A stretch of DNA of 33,393 bases from a bacterium. Lineage in GTDB: Bacteria; Actinomycetota; Acidimicrobiia; Spongiisociales; JAHEDJ01. Positions 15,674 through 23,608 of the stretch are shown here, one piece after another. Positions within the stretch are counted from its first letter, which is position 1. Each line of letters starts with the position of its first letter. The translations under genes and the position numbers were made by a program. The stretch lies in the NCBI GenBank assembly GCA_024641325.1, contig JAHEDJ010000014.1, positions 21,048 through 54,440 of the forward strand, read 5' to 3'. Under the pieces are notes generated by a model. That model searched no databases. It saw only the letters and a list, made by a program, of their open reading frames with translations, and was not told the DNA's origin.

Positions 15674-17737
15674 ATGACAACTGCCCGTGATCCTCGGTAC
15701 GACATTCTGTTTGAGCCGGTGCGGATCGGACCGGTAACCGCGCGCAACCGCTTCTATCAGGTGCCCCAGTGCAACGGGATGGGATACCGCGACCCGTCCG
15801 GGCTCGCCGCAATGCGGGGCGTCAAGGCCGAGGGTGGTTGGGCGGTAGTCTCGACCGAGGAGGCCGAGATTCACCACTCATCAGAGACGGCCCCTTATAT
15901 CGAGGGTCGGATCTGGGATGACCGCGATCTGCCCGCGCACGCATTGGTTACCGACGCAATCCATGTACACGGTTCGCTGGCTGCGATCGAACTCGTCCAC
16001 AACGGGATGTCGGTGAACAACATGTATACGCGCATACCTCCCATGGGCCCGTCGCACAGGCCGACATCCGGTGATCTGTATCCGATCCAGGCCAGGCGGA
16101 TGGACAAAGGCGACATCGCCGACCTCCGACGCTGGCATCGGGAAGCTGCCGTCAGGTCGGTCCAGGCGGGTTACGACATCGTATATGTGTACGCCGGCCA
16201 CAACCTGTCGACGCTGCAGCACTTCCTTTCCCCCCGCTACAACAATCGAACCGACGAGTACGGAGGTTCGTTGGAGAACCGGACTCGCTTGCTGCGCGAA
16301 GTCCTCGAAGACACACGGGAGGCTGTGGACGGCCGGACGGCGGTTGCCTGCCGGATCGTCATCGACGAGCTCATCGGGTCGGACGGCTTCACGCGAGACG
16401 ACATGGTTGGTGTCATGGAGATGCTCGGTGAACACCCCGATGTGTGGGACTTCATGGTGGGTGCCTGGCCGGACGATTCGGTGACGTCGCGGTTCGGTCC
16501 CGAGAACGATAGAGAAGAGTTGATGCGAGGTCTCAAACAGCTGACCTCGAAGCCGGTGGTCGGCGTCGGTCGTTTCACATCGCCGGACACCATGGTGCGC
16601 ATGGTCAGGCAGGGAGTTCTCGATTTCATCGGCGCGGCCCGGCCTTCGATCGCCGATCCGTTTCTGCCGGCGAAGATCGAAGAAGGCCGGATGGAGGACA
16701 TTCGCGAGTGCATTGGATGCAACATCTGTGTGGCCAGCGACTTCACCATGTCTCCGATCCGCTGCACGCAGAATCCGTCGATGGGGGAGGAGTGGCGGCG
16801 CGGCTGGCATCCGGAGCTGATGCGCCCAAAGGGCGGCGACGAGAAAGTGCTGGTCGTGGGTGGCGGGCCGGCCGGCCTCGAGGCGGCGATGTCGGCCGGT
16901 CGACGAGGTTACGAGGTGGTGCTGACTGAAGCTTCGCGAAGGTTGGGAGGGCGGGTCGCCCACGAAGCACGGCTGCCCGGCCTGGCTGAATGGATCCGGG
17001 TTCTCGACTACAGGCGAACGCAGGTCGAGAAGCTGAGCAATGTCGAGTTCTTCTTGGAGAGCGCAATGGAGGCGGATGAGATTCTCTCCTACGGGTTCCA
17101 TCACGTGGCGATCGCAACCGGAGCGACCTGGCGCCGCGATGGCGTCGGGCGCTCGCACGCGCAGCCGATCGACCTGGACGGTTCTCTCGAGATCTTGACA
17201 CCCGACGATGTGATGAACGGCACCCGGCCCTGCGGCGAGCGTGTAATCGTGTTCGATGACGATCACTACTACATGGGCGGTGCGCTTGCCGAATTGCTGG
17301 TCAAGGACGGCTTCTCAGTCGGCCTCGTCACCTCCGCGCCGGAGGTGTCGAGCTGGACGTACAAGACCATGGAGCAGCATCGGATCCAGGCTCATTTGCT
17401 CAACCTCGGAGTCGAGCTCATCGTTTCGCACACGGTGGCCGGGACGCTGTCAGGCAGCATCGCCCTGGTGAATGCATATACAAAGGCCGAACGGATGCTC
17501 GAGTGCGACTCGGCCGTATTTGTTACGAGCCGGTTGCCGAACGAAGCGCTCTATCTGGACTTGCGGGATAGGCAGGAGGCGTGGGGCGACCGCGGTCTGT
17601 TGTCGATTCGCACGGTCGGTGATGCGTTTAGCCCCGGCAGCATTGCAGCCGCCGTCTGGGACGGCCGGCGTTTCGCCGAAGATCTGGGTCGTCGTGACGA
17701 GGGCGCATGGTTTCCGCGCGATATTCCGCAGCTATGA
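15674..17737 (+). CDS. Trimethylamine/histamine dehydrogenase-like iron-sulfur flavoprotein
   Basis: A 687-residue amine dehydrogenase of the TMADH family: FMN TIM barrel, [4Fe-4S] site and ADP/flavin Rossmann domain. Cys33 in 'RFYQVPQCNG' aligns with TMADH Cys30, which binds FMN covalently. Cluster ligands are C346-x2-C349-x2-C352 and C364. 'VVGGGPAGLEA' (394-404) is the dinucleotide loop. The aromatic bowl that holds trimethylamine in TMADH (Tyr60, Trp264, Trp355) is altered: Tyr60 corresponds to Glu63 and Trp355 to Asp356, while a Trp persists near 265. From memory, histamine dehydrogenase has Gln, Trp and Asp there, so a primary amine or diamine is more likely than trimethylamine. The start follows AAGGTGG. 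It probably passes electrons to an ETF not present here. The product would be aldehyde plus ammonia, feeding an AOR (inference). Confidence 0.9.
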   Translation: MTTARDPRYDILFEPVRIGPVTARNRFYQVPQCNGMGYRDPSGLAAMRGVKAEGGWAVVSTEEAEIHHSSETAPYIEGRIWDDRDLPAHALVTDAIHVHGSLAAIELVHNGMSVNNMYTRIPPMGPSHRPTSGDLYPIQARRMDKGDIADLRRWHREAAVRSVQAGYDIVYVYAGHNLSTLQHFLSPRYNNRTDEYGGSLENRTRLLREVLEDTREAVDGRTAVACRIVIDELIGSDGFTRDDMVGVMEMLGEHPDVWDFMVGAWPDDSVTSRFGPENDREELMRGLKQLTSKPVVGVGRFTSPDTMVRMVRQGVLDFIGAARPSIADPFLPAKIEEGRMEDIRECIGCNICVASDFTMSPIRCTQNPSMGEEWRRGWHPELMRPKGGDEKVLVVGGGPAGLEAAMSAGRRGYEVVLTEASRRLGGRVAHEARLPGLAEWIRVLDYRRTQVEKLSNVEFFLESAMEADEILSYGFHHVAIATGATWRRDGVGRSHAQPIDLDGSLEILTPDDVMNGTRPCGERVIVFDDDHYYMGGALAELLVKDGFSVGLVTSAPEVSSWTYKTMEQHRIQAHLLNLGVELIVSHTVAGTLSGSIALVNAYTKAERMLECDSAVFVTSRLPNEALYLDLRDRQEAWGDRGLLSIRTVGDAFSPGSIAAAVWDGRRFAEDLGRRDEGAWFPRDIPQL

Positions 17738-17761
17738 CAGCCATCTGGTGAGGAGAGTTTG

Positions 17762-18631
17762 ATGAGCAAACAAGCGGCCGAGTACGCCTGGCCGGACAAC
17801 TACCGTTCGGCGGTTGCGTTGTCCTTCGATCTCGATGCCGAGTCGGTGATCCTGGCAGTGGACCGCGCATACGCGGCGCGTCCGTCGGTAATGACACATC
17901 AGGCGTATGGTCCGATTACGGGTCTTCCGCGCTTGCTGGAGATTCTCCTGGAAGCCGGGTACCGGGGGACCTTCTTCATTCCCGGCTTCACCGCCGATCG
18001 ATATCCCGGTGCCGTTGAGGCCGTACTCGATGGCGGGCATGAGGTAGCCCACCATGGATACCTCCACCGTCCGCCCGCCCATTTGACCCCGGAAGAGGAG
18101 CGAGCGGAACTCGAACGCGGTCTTGAAGCACTAGCTAGGCACGGCGTTCGCCCGGTTGGCTTTCGTGCTCCTTGGTGGGAGACCTCACCGCATACGTTGG
18201 GTCTGCTGTCGGAGTACGGCTTCGATTACGACGCCAGTTTGTTCGATCGTGACACTCCATACGCCGTGACGACTCCAAATGGCTCGATCATCGAGATTCC
18301 TCAATCGTGGGCCCTCGACGATTGGGAGCGTTATGCGTATATGCCTGATCCGCCGGCCGGACAAGGGGTGATCGAACGTCCCGCCGATGTGATGGAAACG
18401 TGGTGGCAGGAGATTGTTGCCTACCGGGAGTATGGCGGCTGTGCCGTTCCGGTCATGCACCCCTTCTTGAGCGGGCGCCCGGCCCGCGCATTAGCTTTGC
18501 GGGAACTGCTCGGACGTCTGGCATCCCTGCCTGACGTGTGGGTTGCAACGCTGGGTGACATCGCCGCCCACACCAGCCGGTTGGAAATGGTGCCAGTTCC
18601 CCTCGACCTGCCCGGCCTAGAGAGCTTCTGA
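17762..18631 (+). CDS. Polysaccharide-deacetylase (NodB) family hydrolase, HpPgdA-like
   Basis: A 289-residue NodB-fold hydrolase. Motif 1 is 'LSFDLDAES' (Asp23, Asp25), motif 2 'HEVAHHGYLH' with the metal pair H98-x3-H102, motif 3 'GFRAPWWE', then 'YDASLFDRD'. The 'YGPITGLPRLLEILLEAGYRGTFFIPGFTADRYP' pattern (cut in two here: the Arg-Gly-Thr-Phe-Phe core and the Pro-Gly-Phe turn) places it with the HpPgdA / cyclic-imide-hydrolase-like branch rather than with chitin deacetylases. There is no signal peptide, so it is cytoplasmic and likely acts on a small amide or imide. ATG 17762 follows GAGGAG; the TTG 3 bases upstream is disfavoured. It follows the amine dehydrogenase by 24 bp and its 3' end overlaps the ABC ATPase gene tail by 15 bp on the other strand. 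An N-acyl-amine or ureido substrate is possible but unproven. Confidence 0.85.
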   Translation: MSKQAAEYAWPDNYRSAVALSFDLDAESVILAVDRAYAARPSVMTHQAYGPITGLPRLLEILLEAGYRGTFFIPGFTADRYPGAVEAVLDGGHEVAHHGYLHRPPAHLTPEEERAELERGLEALARHGVRPVGFRAPWWETSPHTLGLLSEYGFDYDASLFDRDTPYAVTTPNGSIIEIPQSWALDDWERYAYMPDPPAGQGVIERPADVMETWWQEIVAYREYGGCAVPVMHPFLSGRPARALALRELLGRLASLPDVWVATLGDIAAHTSRLEMVPVPLDLPGLESF

Positions 18632-19690
18632 GCTTCCGTCTTGGAGTAGCACGACATCGTCTGCGTCGACTGAAACACGGACAATCTGACCCTCTCCCAG
18701 AGGAGGCTTGGCAGGCGCGTTGAGGACCAGCTCCTGATCGCCGATTTCGACCCTGCATCGCTGGTGGGCCCCTATGAAGTGGCGACCCAGGACTCGACCC
18801 TCTCCTATCAGCAAGTCTCCCACATCGTCGATTCGGAGGTGTTCCGGCCGAACGGCCAACGCCACTCGAGCTCCGACCGGTGCTTCGCCGCCGACGAGGA
18901 ACGTACCGAAAGATGTCTCGACCGATACTCGCTCTCCGATCGATTGCCCGGCGACTCCTTGGACCAGATTGCTATCCCCCATGAAGGTTGCCGAGAAACG
19001 TGTGGCAGGGCGGAGGTACAGACGGTCGGGTGGACCCTGATCTTCGATACGACCATCACGCAGCACCACGATGATGTCTGCCAAGCTCATCGCCTCCTCC
19101 TGATCGTGGGTGACGTGCACGAACGTAGTACCGAGGCTTCTCTGGATTTCGCTCAGTTCATCCTGCATCTGTCGCCGCAGCTTGAGATCGAGAGCGCCGA
19201 GTGGTTCATCGAGAAGTAGCACCCGCGGTTCGATCACGACGGCACGGGCGAGCGCGACTCGCTGTCGTTGTCCGCCGGACAGCGATGCGATGTGGCGATC
19301 ACCCGTTCCAGGAAGACCGACGAGTTCGAGCGCCCGGGCGACGCGAGCAGAGCTCTCCTCGCCCTTGATGCCGTGCATTGACAGTCCGAATCCGACGTTC
19401 TTGGCAACGGTCATGTGGGGAAACAGCGCGTAATCCTGAAAGACGGTTGTCGTTGGTCTTTTCACCGGCGACAAGTGGGTGACGTCGATCTCATCAACAA
19501 GAATGCGACCTTCAGTCGGCGGAGTAAAGCCGCCGAGGATGCTCAGCAACGTCGTCTTGCCGCTGCCCGACGGTCCGAGGACGACGACGTACGACCCTGG
19601 AGTGACTTCCAGGTGAACATCATTGAGTGCAGCAGTCTCGCCGTAGCGTTTCGTTATACCTTCGATGGTGAGCTTCGCACCGCGGATCAT
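18617..19690 (-). CDS. Polyamine-type ABC transporter ATPase (PotA-like)
   Basis: A 357-residue importer ATPase of the CUT/spermidine-putrescine class. Walker A 'GPSGSGKTT' (39-47), Q-loop 'TVFQDYALFPHMTV', signature 'LSGGQRQRVALARA' (137-150), Walker B 'VLLLDEPLGALD' (157-168) and H-loop 'VTHDQEEAMSLAD' are intact. After about residue 240 comes a C-terminal TOBE regulatory domain ('VALAVRPEHLRI', 'GRVLGRHFIGAHQRCRVEIGDQEL'). It is the last gene of a four-gene minus-strand operon, starting 4 bp inside the end of the second permease gene. It energises uptake of the ligand bound by the lipoprotein at the head of the operon. Confidence 0.93.
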   Translation of the reverse strand: MIRGAKLTIEGITKRYGETAALNDVHLEVTPGSYVVVLGPSGSGKTTLLSILGGFTPPTEGRILVDEIDVTHLSPVKRPTTTVFQDYALFPHMTVAKNVGFGLSMHGIKGEESSARVARALELVGLPGTGDRHIASLSGGQRQRVALARAVVIEPRVLLLDEPLGALDLKLRRQMQDELSEIQRSLGTTFVHVTHDQEEAMSLADIIVVLRDGRIEDQGPPDRLYLRPATRFSATFMGDSNLVQGVAGQSIGERVSVETSFGTFLVGGEAPVGARVALAVRPEHLRIDDVGDLLIGEGRVLGRHFIGAHQRCRVEIGDQELVLNAPAKPPLGEGQIVRVSVDADDVVLLQDGSSEAL

Positions 19691-20475
19691 CGCCGTCTCT
19701 CCAGTCTCCGTCTAATGAAGGCATACGTGACGATGAGCATGCCGATCGACAATCCGAACACGATGGTTCCGGCTGCATTCGTTTTCGGATTCAAGCCGGT
19801 TCTCAACGCCGACCAGATCTCGACCGGGAGTGTCACGTCGAACCGGGTGAGAAGCAAAGCGATGACGAACTCGTCCCAAGAGAGAGTGAATGACAAGAGG
19901 AAGGCCGCAAGCAGTCCCGGTGCCAGCATCGGCACCGTGATCAGACTGAGAACCCGTGATTCTCTTGCTCCAAGATCGCGAGCAGCCCGCTCGTAGCTTT
20001 CCTGCTGCTCGCTCATCTGGCTCAAGATGATGGCAAAGGCGAGCGGGAGATTGATCACCACATGTCCGATCGTCACGGTTACCAGTGATCTTCCGATGCT
20101 CAGTTCGCTGAACGTGAGTGAGAGACCGAGTCCTATGACGAGGTAGGAAACGCCGAGAGGGGCGATCAGGTATCCACGCAGGAGTTGTGCCCCCTTCGGC
20201 CGGTACCGAGCCAATCCATAGGCGGCGAAGAACCCGAGGACCGTACAAAGTGCTGCGGAGACCAGGCCGACGACGACGGAGTTGCGGAGGGCAGCCATCA
20301 TCCGGCCGTCCGCGAATAGAGCCTCGTACCAGCGGAAGGACAATCCGCGTAACGGTGGCAAGGCCACCGCTCCGTCCTGAAATGAAAACAATACGAGCGA
20401 GAGCACCGGCAGCAGAATGAACCCGAAGATTGCCGCCACATATGAGAATCGAAGGATGCTGCCGAGTTGTTTCAT
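19687..20475 (-). CDS. Polyamine-type ABC transporter permease (PotC-like)
   Basis: A 262-residue permease with six predicted membrane helices. The EAA loop that contacts the ATPase is visible as 'YERAARDLGARESRVLSLITVPML' (about 175-198, quoted in part: E-x3-A-A-x-D-L-G-A). 'LPLRGLSFRWYEALF' in the first periplasmic loop is typical of PotC ('sl-WY--l'). It overlaps both neighbours by 4 bp, so all three membrane-complex genes are translationally coupled. Confidence 0.92.
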   Translation of the reverse strand: MKQLGSILRFSYVAAIFGFILLPVLSLVLFSFQDGAVALPPLRGLSFRWYEALFADGRMMAALRNSVVVGLVSAALCTVLGFFAAYGLARYRPKGAQLLRGYLIAPLGVSYLVIGLGLSLTFSELSIGRSLVTVTIGHVVINLPLAFAIILSQMSEQQESYERAARDLGARESRVLSLITVPMLAPGLLAAFLLSFTLSWDEFVIALLLTRFDVTLPVEIWSALRTGLNPKTNAAGTIVFGLSIGMLIVTYAFIRRRLERRR

Positions 20476-21323
20476 TTGCCATCCAAGGTCAGGCGCTTGG
20501 CCGACACCCCGTACACCGCGATCACGATGACAAGAAGGATCACGCTGAGGGCAGCGGCCAGCGGGAAGTCGCCGCGCCGCTGGACTTGCAGCATTATTGC
20601 CTGGGGAAGGAGCAGTTCTTGTCCTCCGCCGAGTATCTGTGGAGTGATGAAGTCTCCGATGGCGAGAACGAATGTGAGAAAGGCGCCGACGACGACTCCG
20701 GGCATGCTCAGTGGCAGGGTTATCCGCAGGAACGTCATCGGACTCGAGGCACCGAGATCTCGGGCAGCTTTGCGGTATGAGTCCGGTATCTGTGTCAGGC
20801 TCGCGTAGATGGTCAGGGAAACGAGCATCGTAAAGAAGTGCACGAACCCGATAACCGTTGCCAGCCGTGTGTTCGCGAGTGAAACGGGTTCAGATATCAG
20901 GCCGGTGGTTTGCATCATTCCGTTCACGACGCCGTTCTTGGCGAGAACCAGCAGCCAGCTATAGGAGCGAACCACATAGGACGTCCAGAACGGCAGCACG
21001 GCCAGTAGCAACAGGGGCCGCTGCCATTTCGGGGGCACTCGATAGGCCAGGATGTAGGCGAACGGGTAGGCCACGAGAATGCTGACCACGACGGTGATCA
21101 ACACCACTTCCAGGGAGTTCTTCAGTGCGTCGAGGAATACGGGTTCATCGAAGATGCGCTGATAGTTGTACAAACTGGGTGATGTGTCGATGGAACCACC
21201 GACCCGGCGAAAGAAGCTGTAGGCGATCACCATCCCCATCGGGGCAAGGAAGAAGATGCTCGTCCAGATAAGGGCTGGACCCGTGAGGATCCAGCCCTTT
21301 CTCGGTGTTTTGTTCTGCGTCAA
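20472..21323 (-). CDS. Polyamine-type ABC transporter permease (PotB-like)
   Basis: A 283-residue permease with a short cytoplasmic start, a first helix 'GPALIWTSIFFLAPMGMVIAYSF', a periplasmic loop with 'SLYNYQRIFDEPVFLDAL' and the EAA motif 'SYRKAARDLGASSPMTFLRITLPL'. The 'PFWTSYVVRSYSW' helix is characteristic of PotB. It pairs with the following PotC-like permease. The gene overlaps the binding-protein gene by 4 bp. Confidence 0.92.
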   Translation of the reverse strand: MTQNKTPRKGWILTGPALIWTSIFFLAPMGMVIAYSFFRRVGGSIDTSPSLYNYQRIFDEPVFLDALKNSLEVVLITVVVSILVAYPFAYILAYRVPPKWQRPLLLLAVLPFWTSYVVRSYSWLLVLAKNGVVNGMMQTTGLISEPVSLANTRLATVIGFVHFFTMLVSLTIYASLTQIPDSYRKAARDLGASSPMTFLRITLPLSMPGVVVGAFLTFVLAIGDFITPQILGGGQELLLPQAIMLQVQRRGDFPLAAALSVILLVIVIAVYGVSAKRLTLDGK

Positions 21324-22384
21324 CCCTGCAGGAACCTGGTCCAGACATCGAGCATTGCCGCGTCGAGGTCGGCGTCAGGGATGAAGTACGGATGCGAGTT
21401 CCCTACAAAGCCATCTTGCTCGTCCCAGCGGAGGATCTTCTTCTCCGAATCGGTGAGGTCGGCTTTGGAGTTGGCCGGCATCGCCCAGTAACAGGATGAC
21501 GTGGCCAGGCGCGCCTGGCCTTCTGGGCTCACGATGTATTGCACAAACTTGGTGGCCATATCTTGCTTCTCCGAGTCGGCGAATACGCCGATGGCCTGCT
21601 GCCAGCGAATTCCTCCCTGGTTGGGGAGTATCCAGTCGAAGGCCGGATTTTCGGCATTGAGCACACCAGTGACGAACTCACCGCCGCCGACGATGATGTC
21701 GACCTCACCCGTTGCGAGGGCAGTTTGCGTGGTGACCACGTCCCCAATCAAAGTGACATGCGGTTTGAGATCCATGAGGCGTTGTTCGATGGCTGGAAGG
21801 TCGGCAGCCGTCAGGTCGGCCGGCTTGATGCCCAGACTTATCGCCACCTGCTCCATCACCGGGATGTAATAGTCGTAGACCGCAATCCGCCCCGAGTACT
21901 CGGCGTCCCACAACGATTCGACATCGCGCATGGCGTCAACCGAGACGTTGTCGCCGTTGAACGCGATCGTGTTGTAGCCGAACTTCTCCGGGATCGCGTA
22001 GAGCTTGTCATTCTGGTAATGCGTACCCGGAAGGTCGACATCGGCGAAGAAGTCGTCCCACGGGTAGTCGTCCGGGTCCAGTTCGGCGAGTAGTCCGGCT
22101 TCGACCACGCGGGGAACATCAACGGAGTCGACCACGAAAACGTCCCAGTCGCCCGGTTGTGACTGTTCGATCAGCCCAAGCGCAACACCGGTGCCGTCGT
22201 AGTCTTTGACATTGACAGTGACGTTATTGGCCTCTTCAAACGGTTGCAGCAGAGCCGGGTCGGTGTGGTCGCACCAAACGAGGGCGTTGAGTTCCGTTGG
22301 TTCGCTGTCGCCGCATGCAGCAGCAACAAGCATGAAGACGAGCAGCACTCCCGTCGATTGGAGAAACCTGTGGCGTGCCTTCAT
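21320..22384 (-). CDS. Polyamine-type ABC transporter substrate-binding lipoprotein (PotD-like)
   Basis: A 354-residue extracellular solute-binding protein. It has a basic N-terminus, hydrophobic core and lipobox 'VAAAC', with the lipid-modified Cys at about 25. The mature part follows the PotD/PotF pattern: 'NALVWCDHTDPALLQPFEEANNVTVNVKDYDG' at the start (W and acidic residues of the polyamine site), 'WDVFVVDSVDV', 'YAIPEKFGYNTIAFN' and 'DIIVGGGEFV'. Specificity could be polyamine, guanidino compound or another cationic amine. Two adjacent ATGs exist; the second (22384) is chosen because GGAGG lies 5 bases before it but only 2 before the first. The operator at 22419-22432 lies about 35 bp upstream. 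Confidence 0.92.
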   Translation of the reverse strand: MKARHRFLQSTGVLLVFMLVAAACGDSEPTELNALVWCDHTDPALLQPFEEANNVTVNVKDYDGTGVALGLIEQSQPGDWDVFVVDSVDVPRVVEAGLLAELDPDDYPWDDFFADVDLPGTHYQNDKLYAIPEKFGYNTIAFNGDNVSVDAMRDVESLWDAEYSGRIAVYDYYIPVMEQVAISLGIKPADLTAADLPAIEQRLMDLKPHVTLIGDVVTTQTALATGEVDIIVGGGEFVTGVLNAENPAFDWILPNQGGIRWQQAIGVFADSEKQDMATKFVQYIVSPEGQARLATSSCYWAMPANSKADLTDSEKKILRWDEQDGFVGNSHPYFIPDADLDAAMLDVWTRFLQG

Positions 22385-22401
22385 CATTTCCTCCCACGGA
22401 A

Positions 22402-22438
22402 GCTAACCAGGTCCGGTTCTATCGTGCGATAGGTTAGC
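22402..22438. promoter_or_regulatory. GCTAACC / GGTTAGC inverted repeat around operator 2
   Basis: Perfect 7-bp arms GCTAACC (22402-22408) and GGTTAGC (22432-22438), 23 bp apart, flank and partly abut the TetR-type palindrome. The CTAAC half-site recurs in a second dyad at 22518. It could be a hairpin in the importer leader or a site for another regulator. Confidence 0.4.
22419..22432. promoter_or_regulatory. Palindromic operator 2 upstream of the ABC importer operon
   Basis: CTATCGTGCGATAG has perfect 6-bp arms around TG and shares both arms with the site at 13119. It lies 35-48 bp before the importer start and in the intergenic region shared with the divergent ureohydrolase gene, so one site could govern both. 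Confidence 0.75.
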
Positions 22439-22517
22439 GCAGCGGTCGGCCCGCCCCGGCCTGTGCTACTACGGCAGTTCCCAGCTGACATGTTCGCAGG
22501 TTGACGCCGATGACGGC

Positions 22518-22535
22518 CCCTAACGGCGGTTAGGG
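22518..22535. promoter_or_regulatory. CCCTAAC-ggcg-GTTAGGG dyad upstream of the ureohydrolase gene
   Basis: An 18-bp perfect dyad with 7-bp arms and a 4-base centre, ending 28 bp before the ATG at 22564. Its half-site is unlike the TetR-type operator but shares CTAAC/GTTAG with the repeat at 22402-22438. It may be an operator or an mRNA hairpin. Confidence 0.4.
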
Positions 22536-22563
22536 TTCGGCCGCACAGGTTGGAGGTCAGAAG

Positions 22564-23547
22564 ATGAATCCAGGTACGCCGTTCGACTCGGCCCGAACCC
22601 ACGCCTTCGCGGCAACGTCTTCGTTTGCCGGCGTTCCGGCGGCGAGGCTCGACGACCTCCAGGGAGCGCGGGCCGTCATCGTGGGGGCGCCGTTCGATTG
22701 GGGTACGTCATACCGTGCCGGGACGCGGTTTGGGCCCAAGGCCATTCGTGAAAGCGACTACTTCGCGGCGGACGCCTATCGGCCGCACTTGCCGACCGGC
22801 CTGAACGCTCTCGAAGGTGTCGTAGATATCGGGGACATCGAACTGCACCCCGGTGACATCGAAGGCGATCTGGAACTCATTACAGATACGGTTGAGCAAA
22901 TCAGCGCGGCCGGGTCGATTCCCATCGTGCTCGGCGGTGATCACACGATCACCTACGCCAACGCCACCGGAGTAGCCCGCGTGCACGGATTCGGCGAAGT
23001 TGCCCTCGTCCACTTCGATGCCCACGCCGATACCGGAGAGACGACCGGATACGGGACGCTTTACGGGCACGGCACTCCAATGAGAAGACTCGTCGAGTCA
23101 GGAGCCGTCCCTGGAAATCGGTTCGTTCAGATCGGCTTGCGCGGATACTGGCCGGGCCCGGAGACCGTTGCCTGGATGAAAGACCAGGGAATGCGCGGCT
23201 ACATGATGACCGAAATCGAGGAGCGGGGACTCCGTCCGGTGGTCGAAGAGGCGGTCACCTATGCAGGCGCCGACGCGAGCGGTGTGTTTCTCTCGATCGA
23301 TATCGACGTCGTCGATCCTGGAATGGCACCTGCGACCGGTACGCCGGAGCCCGGGGGGCTCACCTCGCGGCAGATCCTGGATACCGTTCGTCGAATGGCT
23401 CGCGAGCTGAATGTCCTGGGAGCGGACATAGTCGAAGTGTCCCCTCCCTACGATGGGCCCGGGGGGATTACGGCACTTCTGGCCAATCGAATCGTGCTGG
23501 AGGTCCTCAACGGACTCGCCGAACGCGACGCAGGTGTCAGCTCGTAG
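22564..23547 (+). CDS. Agmatinase-family ureohydrolase (guanidino-compound hydrolase)
   Basis: A 327-residue binuclear-metal ureohydrolase that cleaves a guanidino group to urea and an amine. The metal ligands are complete: His127 in 'LGGDHTIT', Asp152, His154 and Asp156 in 'FDAHADT', Asp246 and Asp248 in 'SIDIDVVDP'. 'YGHGTPMRRLVESG' and 'PEPGGLTSRQIL' are conserved in agmatinase, guanidinobutyrase and guanidinopropionase. It is about 20 residues longer than E. coli SpeB through an N-terminal extension, a feature also seen in guanidinobutyrase-type enzymes and in guanidine hydrolases, so agmatine is only one candidate substrate. The ATG follows GGAGG. It is divergent from the polyamine importer and followed directly by the TetR gene. 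No urease or urea carboxylase is seen in the window. Confidence 0.93.
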   Translation: MNPGTPFDSARTHAFAATSSFAGVPAARLDDLQGARAVIVGAPFDWGTSYRAGTRFGPKAIRESDYFAADAYRPHLPTGLNALEGVVDIGDIELHPGDIEGDLELITDTVEQISAAGSIPIVLGGDHTITYANATGVARVHGFGEVALVHFDAHADTGETTGYGTLYGHGTPMRRLVESGAVPGNRFVQIGLRGYWPGPETVAWMKDQGMRGYMMTEIEERGLRPVVEEAVTYAGADASGVFLSIDIDVVDPGMAPATGTPEPGGLTSRQILDTVRRMARELNVLGADIVEVSPPYDGPGGITALLANRIVLEVLNGLAERDAGVSS

Positions 23548-23584
23548 AGCCTGGTGTGTTGCCTTCGGCGGGTTGTCGGAGGTA

Positions 23585-23602
23585 CCCTATCGATTGATAG
23601 GG
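23585..23602. promoter_or_regulatory. Operator 3 overlapping the TetR ribosome-binding region
   Basis: CCCTATCGATTGATAGGG is an 18-bp near-perfect palindrome (one arm position differs) with the same CTATCG-NN-YGATAG core as the sites at 13119 and 22419. It ends 6 bp before the TetR ATG and covers its AGGGG ribosome-binding sequence, a position fitting autoregulation. Confidence 0.8.
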
Positions 23603-23608
23603 GTGATC

